Positions 7,966 through 16,838 of a stretch of 64,000 nt of DNA are shown here, piece after piece. How positions within the stretch are numbered: the first letter of the stretch is position 1; every line of letters begins with the position of its first letter. The notes beneath the pieces were generated by a model, which was not told where the DNA came from, did no database searches, and saw nothing but the letters and a program-made list of their open reading frames with translations. The stretch covers positions 186,001 to 250,000 of the forward strand of contig NZ_JAPDOK010000002.1 in NCBI RefSeq assembly GCF_026013415.1. Reading direction: 5' to 3'. Origin of the DNA: Sphingomonas caeni. Its GTDB lineage: Bacteria > Pseudomonadota > Alphaproteobacteria > Sphingomonadales > Sphingomonadaceae. The position numbers were made by a program, and so were the translations under genes.

Positions 7966-8526
7966 CTAGCGCCGTTTCGGATGATCCGTGCGCCATGCCC
8001 GGACCGCCGCGAGCGTGCTCGCGACATGGCCGGCCGCGTTCATCTCGCTGTGCACGAAGATGATCTTGCCGTTCGGCGCGATCACGTACGAGGTGCGGTT
8101 GGTGATATTGGTATCGGTGCCGTCGGCCTTTTTCAGGCGCACGTCATAGCCCGAAATGATCTCGGGCGTCGCGGCGAGGACCGGGAATTTGCCCGCGCAA
8201 TATTCGCTCGAGAATTTGGCGAGCTGATCGACATTGCCCGCGGTCAGGCCGACCACGGTCGCGCCCGCCGCGGTGAAATCGGGCATCGCCTCGGCAAAGG
8301 CATGGGCTTCGGCATTGCAGCCGCCGGTAAAGGCCGCGGGGAAGAAATAGACCACGACCGGGCCCTTTTTGAGCTGCGTCGCGAGGGTGAAGGTGATCGG
8401 CTTGCCGGCAACCGCGCCCTTGCCGACGAACATCGGCGCCTTGGCCCCGGTGGCGAGATTGGCGGCGGCGGGGACGGCGAGCGCCGCGACGGCGGCGATC
8501 GTGGCGAGCAGATAGGTCGGGCGCAT
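7966..8526 (-). CDS. exported peroxiredoxin (AhpC/TSA family)
   Basis: 186 residues with an N-terminal signal peptide (about 1-22, ending AAAN), so probably periplasmic. The thioredoxin-fold core contains the peroxidatic site FPAAFTGGC with Cys70; a second cysteine, Cys110 in SEYC, could resolve the disulfide. The arrangement resembles BCP/PrxQ-like enzymes reducing peroxides. GGGAGAG before the ATG supports the start. It is a single gene, with no reductase next to it. Confidence 0.85.
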   Translation of the reverse strand: MRPTYLLATIAAVAALAVPAAANLATGAKAPMFVGKGAVAGKPITFTLATQLKKGPVVVYFFPAAFTGGCNAEAHAFAEAMPDFTAAGATVVGLTAGNVDQLAKFSSEYCAGKFPVLAATPEIISGYDVRLKKADGTDTNITNRTSYVIAPNGKIIFVHSEMNAAGHVASTLAAVRAWRTDHPKRR

Positions 8527-8625
8527 GCGAGTCTCTCCCTTTGGGCGTTTGTCCGAGTTTAGTGGGGCAGCGCGGGCCTGTCACGCCACCGGATGGTCGT
8601 ATCCCTCTACCCCATCCGCGCGTCA

Positions 8626-8689
8626 TTTGGTTGCGCGCACCCGCTGCCGCGTCAGCGCGATTGGTTGCGCACCCGCTACCGCGTCAGCG
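8626..8689. repeat. imperfect direct repeat of the pldA 3' end
   Basis: Two adjacent copies of a roughly 32-base unit (TTGGTTGCGC..ACCCGCT.CCGCGTCAGCG), near 8626-8658 and 8660-8689. The right copy contains the last codons and stop of the phospholipase gene; the left is a non-coding duplicate with two extra bases. Confidence 0.65.
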
Positions 8690-9737
8690 AGATCCCCAGA
8701 CGCACATGGGTGTCGTTCTTGTTCCAGTCGTCGAGCGCTTCGCCCGGGCCGGTAAAGGCCTGGCCGAACAGATAGAAGCCCAGCCCGCCGATCCGGGTCA
8801 GCGGATAGGAGACGAACATCTCGGCCGATCCGCGCCGCGTCTCGAAATTGCCGCGCCCGGTGACCGAGAGCTTGATCCCGTCAGCCTTCTGGATCGAGGC
8901 GGTGAGCGAGGTGTAGCCCCAGCTGTCGCTGATGTTGGGCGCCACCCCGGCATGGCCGACATAGAGCCAGGCCTGGGGCGCGAGATCGAGCCGCCAGTCA
9001 TTGCCGAGATCGAAGGATTTGGTGGCGCGCACGAAGATCCGGTTGACGTCGATCGAGGCGGCGGGGCCGCGCCCGTTGCTGTCATGGCGATAGCCGAGCG
9101 AGAAGACCGTCGTCTCGTCGACGGGAATATCGGCATAGACTTCGGGGCTGTAATTGGTCGAACGGAAGGGCCCAGAGGGTTTGTCGAGCGCCCAGAACAT
9201 CGTCTGGGTATAGGCGAAGCGCAGATTGCCGAGCTTGAGCGGGGCGTTTTCGGCGAAGGGGCGGAAGGCGAAGCTGACCTGCAGCTTGGCGCCCGAATCG
9301 TTCATGCCGGCGACGCCGTAGATCGGCTCGTGCGGCTCGAACCGGTCGAAGAAGGCCGAGGACGCGCCGGTCGAGCTGGCGACGGTGGTTTCGCCCGGGG
9401 GCGGCATCTCGGCGGGAGGATGTTCCTGGCCGGGCGGGAGCGCGGTGCCGGCGATGCCGATCGGCACGTAGCGCGCCTTGGCAAAGGCGCCGGGGGCGAC
9501 GGTCTCGCGGGGGCCGGGCACGCGCTGGAGGATGAGGCGGGTGCCGTCGGCCGCGGTCAGCTCGATCTCGCGAGGACCCTCGGCGGGGAGCGGCGCGTCG
9601 GTCTCGTTGATCAGGAACACCTCGACCCCGCGCAGCGCCTCGCGCTCGGAGGCGACCTGTGCGGGCACCGCGCGCAGCTGCGCCGCCGCGGGGGTCGCGG
9701 CGATGAGGCAGGCAAGCATGATCAGCAAGCGGCGCAT
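8676..9737 (-). CDS. pldA: outer membrane phospholipase A
   Basis: 353 residues from ATG 9737, where the signal peptide starts (MRRLLIMLACLIAATPAAAQ); an upstream in-frame start at 9779 is less likely. The C-terminal 230 residues form the OMPLA-type beta-barrel. The catalytic triad aligns with E. coli His142-Ser144-Asn156 as His218-x-Ser220 in YRHDSNG and Asn232 in VNRIF. It hydrolyses phospholipids in the outer leaflet when the membrane is damaged. An N-terminal region of about 120 residues, rich in Pro and Glu, precedes the barrel and is longer than in the E. coli enzyme. The protein ends in an aromatic-poor SLTR. Confidence 0.88.
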   Translation of the reverse strand: MRRLLIMLACLIAATPAAAQLRAVPAQVASEREALRGVEVFLINETDAPLPAEGPREIELTAADGTRLILQRVPGPRETVAPGAFAKARYVPIGIAGTALPPGQEHPPAEMPPPGETTVASSTGASSAFFDRFEPHEPIYGVAGMNDSGAKLQVSFAFRPFAENAPLKLGNLRFAYTQTMFWALDKPSGPFRSTNYSPEVYADIPVDETTVFSLGYRHDSNGRGPAASIDVNRIFVRATKSFDLGNDWRLDLAPQAWLYVGHAGVAPNISDSWGYTSLTASIQKADGIKLSVTGRGNFETRRGSAEMFVSYPLTRIGGLGFYLFGQAFTGPGEALDDWNKNDTHVRLGISLTR

Positions 9738-9802
9738 GGCCGCGGGAATTGGCAGGGCATTGTGACCTTGGCGAGTCAAAACTGGGCGGCTAGGGGCGGA
9801 GG

Positions 9803-10582
9803 ATGCCCATCTCCGAGACAGACATCGCCCTGGCCCACCGTCTCGCCGATGCGGCGGGCGCGGCGATCCGGCCGCGGTTTCGCGCCGAGTTCGGGCTCCA
9901 GACCAAGGGCGATCTTTCGCCCGTGACGCTCGCCGACCGCGAGGCCGAGGAGGCGATGCGCAAGCTGATCATCGCCGAGCGCCCGATGGATGGGATTTTC
10001 GGGGAGGAATATGGCGAGCGCGCGGGGACCAGCGGGCGCGTCTGGGTGCTCGATCCGATCGACGGGACGCGCAGCTTCGTTGCGGGCCGCGCGATCTTCG
10101 GAACGCTGATCGCGCTGGTCGAGGATGGCTGGCCGGTGCTCGGGGTGATCGACCAGCCGGTGCAGCGCGAGCGCTGGATCGGCGCGGTGGGGCGGCAGAC
10201 CCTGTTCAACGGCGCTCCCGTGCGGACGCGCGCCTGCCGGGAGCTCAAGGGGGCGCAGCTCGCCACCACCAGCCCGCATCTGTTCGGCGCGCATGAAGGC
10301 GAGCATTATCTCGCGCTGGCGGCGGCGGTGGGCAGCCCGCTCTATGGCGGCGACTGCTATAATTACGCGCTGCTCGCGTCGGGCCATATCGATATCGTGG
10401 TCGAGATGGAGCTCAAGCTCTATGATTTTGCGGCGTTGGTGCCGGTGGTCGAGGGCGCGGGCGGGCGGATGTGCGACTGGGCGGGCGACCCGCTCCATGC
10501 CGGGAGCGCGGGCGATGTGATCGCGGCGGGCGATCCGGCGCGGATCGACGATATCCTCGAAGCCCTGGCCTGCGGGCATTGA
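9803..10582 (+). CDS. hisN: inositol monophosphatase family, histidinol-phosphatase type
   Basis: 259 residues with the metal sites of the IMPase fold: GEEYG (Glu68/Glu69), DPIDGTRSF (Asp84, Asp87) and a C-terminal YDFAALVPVVEGAGG motif. The closest recognised group is the alphaproteobacterial/actinobacterial HisN histidinol-phosphate phosphatases, which remove phosphate in histidine synthesis. Related enzymes act on inositol phosphate or PAP, so specificity is inferred. No other his gene is nearby. Its TGA overlaps the TTG start of the following DUF2809 gene. Confidence 0.8.
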   Translation: MPISETDIALAHRLADAAGAAIRPRFRAEFGLQTKGDLSPVTLADREAEEAMRKLIIAERPMDGIFGEEYGERAGTSGRVWVLDPIDGTRSFVAGRAIFGTLIALVEDGWPVLGVIDQPVQRERWIGAVGRQTLFNGAPVRTRACRELKGAQLATTSPHLFGAHEGEHYLALAAAVGSPLYGGDCYNYALLASGHIDIVVEMELKLYDFAALVPVVEGAGGRMCDWAGDPLHAGSAGDVIAAGDPARIDDILEALACGH

Positions 10583-10938
10583 GGTTCCGGCGCGGCTACG
10601 CGCTGGCGGCCATGGCCCTGTTCGCGGTCGAGGTGTTGATCGCGCTGTTCGTGCGGGACCGGTTCGTGCGGCCCTATCTGGGCGACGTGCTGGCGGTGAT
10701 CCTCGTCTATCTGGGGCTGCGCGCGGTGCTGCGGATCGAGGTGATGCCCGCGCTGGTGGTCGCTTTGGCGATCGCCTTCGCGGTCGAGTTCGGGCAGCTG
10801 ATCGGGATCCTCGATATGCTCGGGCTGCGGTCCAACGCCGTTGCGCGGATCGTGCTGGGGTCGGGGTTCGAGGTGAAGGACCTGCTCGCCTATCTGGCGG
10901 GTGCGGCGATCGTGCTGGCGGCGGAGCGGCTGCGCTAG
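10579..10938 (+). CDS. DUF2809 family membrane protein
   Basis: 119 residues with four predicted membrane spans and the family signature AFAVEFGQ...ARIVLGSGFEVKDLLAY. Function unknown. The TTG start at 10579 overlaps the hisN stop (TTGA), implying translational coupling. At its end the stop shares CTAG with the convergent AsmA gene. Confidence 0.75.
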   Translation: MRFRRGYALAAMALFAVEVLIALFVRDRFVRPYLGDVLAVILVYLGLRAVLRIEVMPALVVALAIAFAVEFGQLIGILDMLGLRSNAVARIVLGSGFEVKDLLAYLAGAAIVLAAERLR

Positions 10939-13037
10939 AAAATCCCGAGGAAGCGTTTGCGCTGCTTGCGCTTCTCCTGGCTGGATTGACGCCCGCTCTC
11001 CGACTTGGCGGTGGTGCCGCGGCCGACATCGGTGCGCGGGCGGCCCTTGGTGTCGCGCTGGCGCAGCGCCGAGGCGCCGGCAAGGACCGGACCGCAATCG
11101 GCGGCCTTGGCATCGCCGACATCGACGAACGCGATGATCGCGGCGAACGGGCTCACCAGCGTGCCCAGCCCCAGCCCGGCCCCGGCGCGCGCGACCAGCT
11201 CGCCGCTGATCGGATCGATCGTGGGCGCGGCGAACCAACCGCCCACCCCCACCGGCGACTGGCCCGAGAAGAGGCTGAATTTCTTGGCATCGGCCTCGAT
11301 CGCGAGATCGATCCGTTCGTTCCTGAAGCTGAACCCGCCGCGCCCCGCGATCACATTGCCCGCGGTATCGATCAGGATCGGATCGGCCGCGCCGATGCCT
11401 TCATGCACGGTGAAGGCGACCAGCCCGCAATTGATCCGGACGGGCTCCTTCAATTTCTTCTCGAACATCTTCTGGATGAACACGCCGATATCGAGCTCGG
11501 AAAGCTGGACGTTGCGCGTCCACAGCGTCCCCTTGGGGATGATGAAGGCGATGCGGCCGTTCGAATTGCTCAGCGAATCATGGACGGTGTCGCCCACGCC
11601 CCTGAGCTTGGCGCGCGCCTTGATCGTGCCGCTGGTCCCCGCCTCCAGCACGCCGAAGCCGGCGAGCAAGGTCCCCATCGGGGTGGGCGAGAGGCGGATG
11701 TCATAGTCGGTGACGACACGCGGATCGCGCGCGTTGATGGTCACGTCCGAACTGACCACGCCGCGCGACAAAGCGAAGTTGAGCGGCGACAGCGTCAACA
11801 GCCGGTCGTCGAGGGTGAGACCGAGCATGATGTTCGAGATCGACGGCAGCCCGGGCGCGCGCACTGCGCGGACGTGCCAATCGACCCGGGCGTCGAAATT
11901 CTCGAGCGCCTTGGCGCGCAGCGGCGCATCGGGGAGCACGCGCGGGGCGCCGTCCACGGTGGTGACCGCGCCCTGCGCTTCGAGGCGGTCGGGATTGTAG
12001 CCGATGAAAGGCCCGGCATCGACGATATCGAGAATGCTGGTCGAGAGGCTGGCATTGATCATCAGCCGGGGTTCGCGGTTGATGATCGTGAACTTGCCCG
12101 CCAGATCGCTCTCGCCGAACCGGCCCTTCACGCCCGTGAAACGCCATTCGTTGCGATATTTGGTCAGCGCCGAACGCAGGCGATAGCTGCGCGTATCGGG
12201 CACCGCGACACCCATGACCGAGAAGAGATCGGCAAGGTTCCTGCCGCGGACATCAACATGCAGGTCCGCCCCCTCGATCTCGGTCGCGCCGGGGAGGGTA
12301 CCGGTCACATCGGCGGTGGTGGCGGCGCCGCGGATATGGAGTTCGAGGCGGTTCTGGCCCCCTTCGACGGTGGCGTTGGGGGTGAGCAGCGCGCCGCCGA
12401 CCGTGAACGGCGTGCCGCGCGCGATGCCCTTGCCGTCGAAGCGGATCGCGGTGGCGAATTGCGTGTCGCGCGCCTCGACCGTCTGGAGCCCCAGATCGGC
12501 GAGCAGCGCCATTGCGGGGTCGCGATAGTGGATCGCCGTCCCCGCGGCGCGCGCGGCGCGGATCAGCGGGAGGTCGAGCGGCTCGCCCTTCCGGTTGGGG
12601 TCGCCGAGCGTCCAGCTGTTGCGCTTGTGCGCAGCGTCCCATTGCAGGTCGAGATGCGCATCGTCGAGCGCGAGCCAGTTGATCCGGTGATTGCCGGTGA
12701 TCAGCGACCAGGTGGAGATGACCGAATCGACTTTCCTGGCTTCGAACAAATTGCCCGTGGCCCAGGGCGGATTGGCGATCGTCATCCCCTCGGCGAGGAA
12801 TTTGACGTTCCAGGGATTGAGATAGAGCTGGAAATCGCCCGTGACCTTCACCTGGCGCATCGTCTGGCTGGAGACGATCCGCTCGAACGGGTGCTTGAGG
12901 AAGCGGCCCTTGGTGACGAAGAGGATCGCCCAGGCGAGGACGAGCAGACCGAGCAGGGTGGCGAGGACCGAGGCGGTCGCGGCAAGCGGGGTACCGAGCG
13001 CAGGCCGAGAAGGCGCCGGGGCGGTTTCGTCTGCCAT
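10935..13037 (-). CDS. AsmA family protein
   Basis: 700 residues: a short cytoplasmic tail, one N-terminal membrane span (about 20-43) and a long periplasmic region with AsmA-type beta-strand repeats, ending in a basic Lys/Arg-rich tail (KRKQRKRF). AsmA/TamB/YhdP relatives are bridge-like proteins implicated in phospholipid transport to the outer membrane or envelope homeostasis. ATG 13037 starts MADETAPAP. It overlaps the convergent DUF2809 gene by four bases and diverges from rpmI. Confidence 0.83.
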   Translation of the reverse strand: MADETAPAPSRPALGTPLAATASVLATLLGLLVLAWAILFVTKGRFLKHPFERIVSSQTMRQVKVTGDFQLYLNPWNVKFLAEGMTIANPPWATGNLFEARKVDSVISTWSLITGNHRINWLALDDAHLDLQWDAAHKRNSWTLGDPNRKGEPLDLPLIRAARAAGTAIHYRDPAMALLADLGLQTVEARDTQFATAIRFDGKGIARGTPFTVGGALLTPNATVEGGQNRLELHIRGAATTADVTGTLPGATEIEGADLHVDVRGRNLADLFSVMGVAVPDTRSYRLRSALTKYRNEWRFTGVKGRFGESDLAGKFTIINREPRLMINASLSTSILDIVDAGPFIGYNPDRLEAQGAVTTVDGAPRVLPDAPLRAKALENFDARVDWHVRAVRAPGLPSISNIMLGLTLDDRLLTLSPLNFALSRGVVSSDVTINARDPRVVTDYDIRLSPTPMGTLLAGFGVLEAGTSGTIKARAKLRGVGDTVHDSLSNSNGRIAFIIPKGTLWTRNVQLSELDIGVFIQKMFEKKLKEPVRINCGLVAFTVHEGIGAADPILIDTAGNVIAGRGGFSFRNERIDLAIEADAKKFSLFSGQSPVGVGGWFAAPTIDPISGELVARAGAGLGLGTLVSPFAAIIAFVDVGDAKAADCGPVLAGASALRQRDTKGRPRTDVGRGTTAKSESGRQSSQEKRKQRKRFLGIF

Positions 13038-13194
13038 GCGGGTCTAAAGCATGGGTCCGCCTTGCGGTTCCGAATCGGTTGCATTGCAGCAGGCCTTCGG
13101 CTAAGCGCCCGCCTTTCCTCGAGCCCAAGGAACACGCCCGGCCATCAAGGGCTGCCGCGGCTGTTCGCACGTTCGAGTTTGCAAGGAGACCAAA

Positions 13195-13398
13195 ATGCCC
13201 AAGCTCAAGACGAAGAGCGGCGTCAAGAAGCGCTTCAAGTTCACCGCCACTGGCAAGGTGAAGCATGGAGTCGCCGGCAAGCGCCACCGGCTGATCAGCC
13301 ACAACGCGAAATATATCCGGACCAACCGCGGTACTTCGGTGCTGTCGGACGCCGATGTCGGTCACGTGCGCCTCTGGGCGCCGTACGGCCTGAAGTAA
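13195..13398 (+). CDS. rpmI: 50S ribosomal protein L35
   Basis: 67 residues, the usual length, starting [15 protein letters not shown], highly basic. AAGGAG precedes the ATG. First gene of the rpmI-rplT pair; rplT follows after 14 bases. An infC gene, often upstream, is not present here. Confidence 0.97.
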   Translation: MPKLKTKSGVKKRFKFTATGKVKHGVAGKRHRLISHNAKYIRTNRGTSVLSDADVGHVRLWAPYGLK

Positions 13399-13412
13399 GG
13401 GAGGTCTGAGAC

Positions 13413-13778
13413 ATGGCACGCGTCAAACGGGGTGTTACCACCCGCGCCAAGCACAAGAATATCCTGGAACAGGCGAAGGGCTATCGCGGCCGTCGCAAGA
13501 ACACGATTCGCGTTGCGCGCCAGGCCGTCGAAAAGGCCGGGCAATACGCCTATCGCGACCGCAAGGTTAAGAAGCGGAGCTTCCGCGGCCTGTGGATCCA
13601 GCGCATCAACGCCGGCGTCCGCGCCGAGGGGCTGACCTATTCGCAGTTCATGCACGGGCTGAAGCTCGCGGGCATCGAGCTCGACCGGAAGGTTCTGGCC
13701 GATATCGCCATGCACGAAGGCGAGGCGTTTACCGCCATCGTCGCGCAGGCGAAGGCGGCTCTGCCCCAGGCCGCCTGA
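13413..13778 (+). CDS. rplT: 50S ribosomal protein L20
   Basis: 121 residues, with the family N-terminus [15 protein letters not shown] and the conserved RKVLADIA motif. It binds 23S rRNA early in 50S assembly and in many bacteria represses its own operon. Co-transcribed with rpmI. A strong terminator follows 26 bases after the stop. Confidence 0.97.
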   Translation: MARVKRGVTTRAKHKNILEQAKGYRGRRKNTIRVARQAVEKAGQYAYRDRKVKKRSFRGLWIQRINAGVRAEGLTYSQFMHGLKLAGIELDRKVLADIAMHEGEAFTAIVAQAKAALPQAA

Positions 13779-13805
13779 GGCGACCTGCAGCGACTGCGCC
13801 AAAAG

Positions 13806-13836
13806 GGGCGCCGGTGGAGACACCGGCGCCCTTCTT
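13806..13836 (+). terminator. rpmI-rplT terminator
   Basis: Stem GGGCGCCGGTG (13806-13816), loop GAGA, CACCGGCGCCC (13821-13831), then TTCTT. The stem has 11 perfect pairs and an A-rich run before it. Confidence 0.85.
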
Positions 13837-13978
13837 GCGTCTGGGCCCGTTGCATCTGGATTACCATACGCGCGCCATGCCGCCCGCGGGGACCGACAAG
13901 CCGTGTCGCAAGGATATCAGGCGTGCCGGCGCTTCGAGGCTCCGCCTCCTAAAACTTGTCCGCGCGGGCATACAAGCA

Positions 13979-14015
13979 AAGGGCCATTGGTCTTGGGACT
14001 TGCGGCCCTTCTTCT
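13979..14015 (+). terminator. hairpin with T/C-rich tail upstream of hscC
   Basis: AAGGGCC (13979-13985) pairs with GGCCCTT (14004-14010), loop 18, followed by CTTCTT. Its 3' part (GGCCCTTCTTCTTGCGTCT) repeats the 3' part of the rplT terminator. It may be a leader hairpin or a duplicated terminator remnant; it ends about 40 bases before the hscC start. Confidence 0.35.
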
Positions 14016-14051
14016 TGCGTCTATCAATGCGGCTGGTTCCGGGGGGAAGCG

Positions 14052-15761
14052 ATGATCGTCGGTATTGATCTGGGAACGACCAACAGTGCGGTCACAATCT
14101 TCCGGGATGGCGCGCCCGTGCTGGTCCCCAACAGCTTGGGTGACGTGCTGACCCCATCGGCGGTGAGCGTCACCGACAAGGGCGCATTGCTGGTCGGCAT
14201 GGCCGCGCGCGAACGCCAATCGACGCATCCCACGATGACTGCGACCGCCTTCAAGCGGCTGATGGGCACGCAAAAGAAGCTCGCGCTAGGCCGCCGCGCC
14301 TTTTCAGCGGAAGAGCTGTCGGCGCTGGTCCTGGGCAGCCTCAAGGCCGATGCCGAGGCATGGGCCGGCGAGCCGGTGACCGGCGCGGTTATCACCGTTC
14401 CCGCCTATTTCAACGATCACCAGCGCAAGGCGACGCGGCGGGCCGGCGAGCTGGCGGGGCTGAAGGTCGAGCGGCTGGTGAATGAGCCGACCGCAGCGGC
14501 GCTGGGCTACGGCATTCACGAGCGCGGTGACCGCGAGCCGTTCCTGGTCTTCGATCTGGGAGGGGGCACCTTTGACGTGTCGATCGTCGAGGTGTTCGAA
14601 GGCGTGGTCGAAGTGCGCGCCTCGGCCGGTGACAACCGGTTGGGCGGCGAGGATTTCAACGACATCCTGACGGCGGTCGCGCGCGAGGCGATCGATCCGG
14701 CAGGCGCGCTGGCGCGCGGGGCCAAGGCCAGCATGCTCGCCGAAGTGATGCGCGCCGCAGCCGAGCGGACCCGGCGCAAGCTGACCGATGCCGACGAGGC
14801 CGAGTTGAGCTTCGTGTGGGAGGGCAAGCCCTATTCCGCGACGATCACCGCCGACGCCTTCGAAAAGGCGGCCGAGCCGTTGCTCCAGCGATTGCGCGAT
14901 CCCGTGCTGCGATCGCTGCGCGACAGCAATATCCGCGTCGACAATCTGAGCGAGATCGTGCTGGTCGGCGGCGCGACGCGCATGCCCATCGTGCGGCGGG
15001 CGGTGACGCGCATGTTCGGCCGCTTTCCCAACACCGCGCTCCATGCCGATCATGCGGTGGCGTTGGGCGCGGCGGTGCAGGCCGGGCTGAAGCAGCGCGA
15101 CGCGGCGCTTCAGGAAATCCGCCTGACCGATGTCTGCCCGTTCACGCTAGGCGTCGAGACCGGTCGGCGCGACACCAAGGGCGGAATCCAGATGGGGATC
15201 TTTTCGCCGATCATCGAGCGCAACACCGTCGTGCCCGCCAGCCGCGTCCATTATTTCGGGACGTTGGAAGACAATCAGCGGATCGTGCGCTTCAACGTCT
15301 ATCAGGGCGAGGCCCGCAATGTTGCCGAGAATATCCATCTCGACCAGCTCGAAGTACCGGTGCCGCCAAAGCCGCGCGGCGAGATCGTGGTCGAGGTGCG
15401 CTTCAGCTATGATCCGAGCGGGTTGCTCGAAGTCGATATCGCGGTCCCCGCGACAGGCCTGCGCCAGCAATGGATCGTCAGCAGCGGCGAGGGGGACGGG
15501 TCGCCGGAGGATCTCGAACGGCGCCGCGCCGCGCTGGCGGCGCTGAAAGTCCATCCGCGCGACGACGCGGTCAACGCCGCTACATTGGCTCGCGCCGAGC
15601 GCTGCTACGAGGGATTTCTGGGCGACCACCGCCAGTATATCGGCGAGATCATCACCGCCTTTCATGAAGTGCTCGATCGGCAGGAATCGCATGCGATCAC
15701 CGAGATGCGGGCACAGGTCGAAAGCGCGCTCGACCAGCTCGAAGGCGAGCGCTTTCTATGA
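14052..15761 (+). CDS. hscC: Hsp70 family chaperone, HscC-like
   Basis: 569 residues: an Hsp70 ATPase domain (VGIDLGTTNS near the N-terminus, DLGGGTFDVS, LVGGATRMPIVR) and a short substrate-binding domain lacking the long lid and the EEVD-like tail of DnaK. Length and architecture match HscC, the specialised third Hsp70 of E. coli. ATG 14052 places the ATPase motif at residue 4. Its TGA overlaps the start of the next gene, which encodes a J-like protein, paralleling the E. coli hscC neighbourhood with djlB/djlC. Confidence 0.87.
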   Translation: MIVGIDLGTTNSAVTIFRDGAPVLVPNSLGDVLTPSAVSVTDKGALLVGMAARERQSTHPTMTATAFKRLMGTQKKLALGRRAFSAEELSALVLGSLKADAEAWAGEPVTGAVITVPAYFNDHQRKATRRAGELAGLKVERLVNEPTAAALGYGIHERGDREPFLVFDLGGGTFDVSIVEVFEGVVEVRASAGDNRLGGEDFNDILTAVAREAIDPAGALARGAKASMLAEVMRAAAERTRRKLTDADEAELSFVWEGKPYSATITADAFEKAAEPLLQRLRDPVLRSLRDSNIRVDNLSEIVLVGGATRMPIVRRAVTRMFGRFPNTALHADHAVALGAAVQAGLKQRDAALQEIRLTDVCPFTLGVETGRRDTKGGIQMGIFSPIIERNTVVPASRVHYFGTLEDNQRIVRFNVYQGEARNVAENIHLDQLEVPVPPKPRGEIVVEVRFSYDPSGLLEVDIAVPATGLRQQWIVSSGEGDGSPEDLERRRAALAALKVHPRDDAVNAATLARAERCYEGFLGDHRQYIGEIITAFHEVLDRQESHAITEMRAQVESALDQLEGERFL

Positions 15762-16756
15762 GCGGATCGCCCTGGACGCGGCTGGGCATTGCACCGACCG
15801 ACGACCAGGCGGCGATCAAGCGTGCCTATGCCGCGCAGCTCAAAGCAATCGACGTCGATGCCGACCCGAATGCCTTCATCGCACTGCGCGAGGCGTTCGA
15901 CCGGGCGCGGACGATGAAGCTGCGCCGGCAGCAATCCTATTCGGCGGGCGAACTCGTCCTCGCGCCTCTGCCGGAACAACCGGCCAGCCCGGCACCGCAG
16001 CCCGAACCCGAGCCGGAGGCCGAGCCCCGGCCGAAATGGATCGAGCATTTCGAGGCGATCCAGACGCTGGTTTACGGCGATCGATCGCGCGAGGACATCT
16101 ACGACGAGATCTGCGCGCGCATGGCGCGGCTTCTTGCGAGCCCGGAAATGGAGCAGATCGACCACGCCATTGCGATCGAAACCTGGGCGGCCGACCTGAT
16201 CCTCGCTGGAATTCCGCGCACCAATGCGGTCATGGCCTCGGCGATCAACGGTTTCGGCTGGTTTGCGCGCGCAGAAAAATGGGATTGCCCGCCCGCCATC
16301 ATCGCGGTGGTCAATCGCAACGCCGATTGCGAGTTCCTCCGTGCGATCCAGCGGAGCACCGGTCCGACCCACCAGGCTTGCCGGCTGCTGATGGATCCGG
16401 ACCGGCGGCCGTCCAACCATTATGCCGATTCGGTCGCACAGTTGCTGAAGGTCGTCCACACCCAGCATCCGACCTTGATCGCCGAATTTCCGCGGGAATC
16501 GGTGGCGGCCTGGGAAGCGTTGATCGAGCGCCGCCACGCCTCGGCACCCGCTCGAATCGGTCGCGGCTTCGAACGGCTCAACGCGCGGATCGGCTATTGG
16601 TGGCGCAGGCTGTATTTCAACGAGATCTTCAAGATATTGGGGCTGTTCCTGGGCGGCCTGCTGGTTATCAGCCTTGTTGGCGCCACTTCGGGCATTGCGC
16701 TCTTCTGGATTGTGCCCGCGCTCCTTCGGCGGGGTGGCAGAAGCGGCGGCTACTAG
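15758..16756 (+). CDS. J-domain-like, C-terminally anchored HscC partner
   Basis: 332 residues. Residues 1-55 look like a divergent J-domain (TRLGIAPTDDQAAIKRAYAA, then ADPNAFIALREAF), but the hallmark HPD between helices II and III is absent; the loop reads AIDVDAD. A Pro/Glu-rich linker and a central helical region follow. One or two hydrophobic spans lie near the C-terminus (about 285-320). ATGA overlap with hscC implies coupled translation, so it is probably HscC's dedicated co-chaperone or scaffold. The same J-plus-C-terminal-membrane layout is known for E. coli DjlB/DjlC. Confidence 0.72.
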   Translation: MSGSPWTRLGIAPTDDQAAIKRAYAAQLKAIDVDADPNAFIALREAFDRARTMKLRRQQSYSAGELVLAPLPEQPASPAPQPEPEPEAEPRPKWIEHFEAIQTLVYGDRSREDIYDEICARMARLLASPEMEQIDHAIAIETWAADLILAGIPRTNAVMASAINGFGWFARAEKWDCPPAIIAVVNRNADCEFLRAIQRSTGPTHQACRLLMDPDRRPSNHYADSVAQLLKVVHTQHPTLIAEFPRESVAAWEALIERRHASAPARIGRGFERLNARIGYWWRRLYFNEIFKILGLFLGGLLVISLVGATSGIALFWIVPALLRRGGRSGGY

Positions 16757-16838
16757 GCGGCGCGGCTGCTTCGCCAGACGGGTTGGCGCGCTCCTTATCC
16801 CCGGCTAAGCGCTTCGGATCATCCAGAAGAGAAATATC

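Noticed and set aside
10986..13409. Plus-strand frame of about 800 codons antisense to the AsmA gene and running into rpmI
   Set aside because: Low-complexity composition and full overlap with genuine genes; no initiation signal.
13840..14051. Possible tRNA between rplT and hscC
   Set aside because: No cloverleaf with anticodon and T-arm could be drawn; only weak stems.
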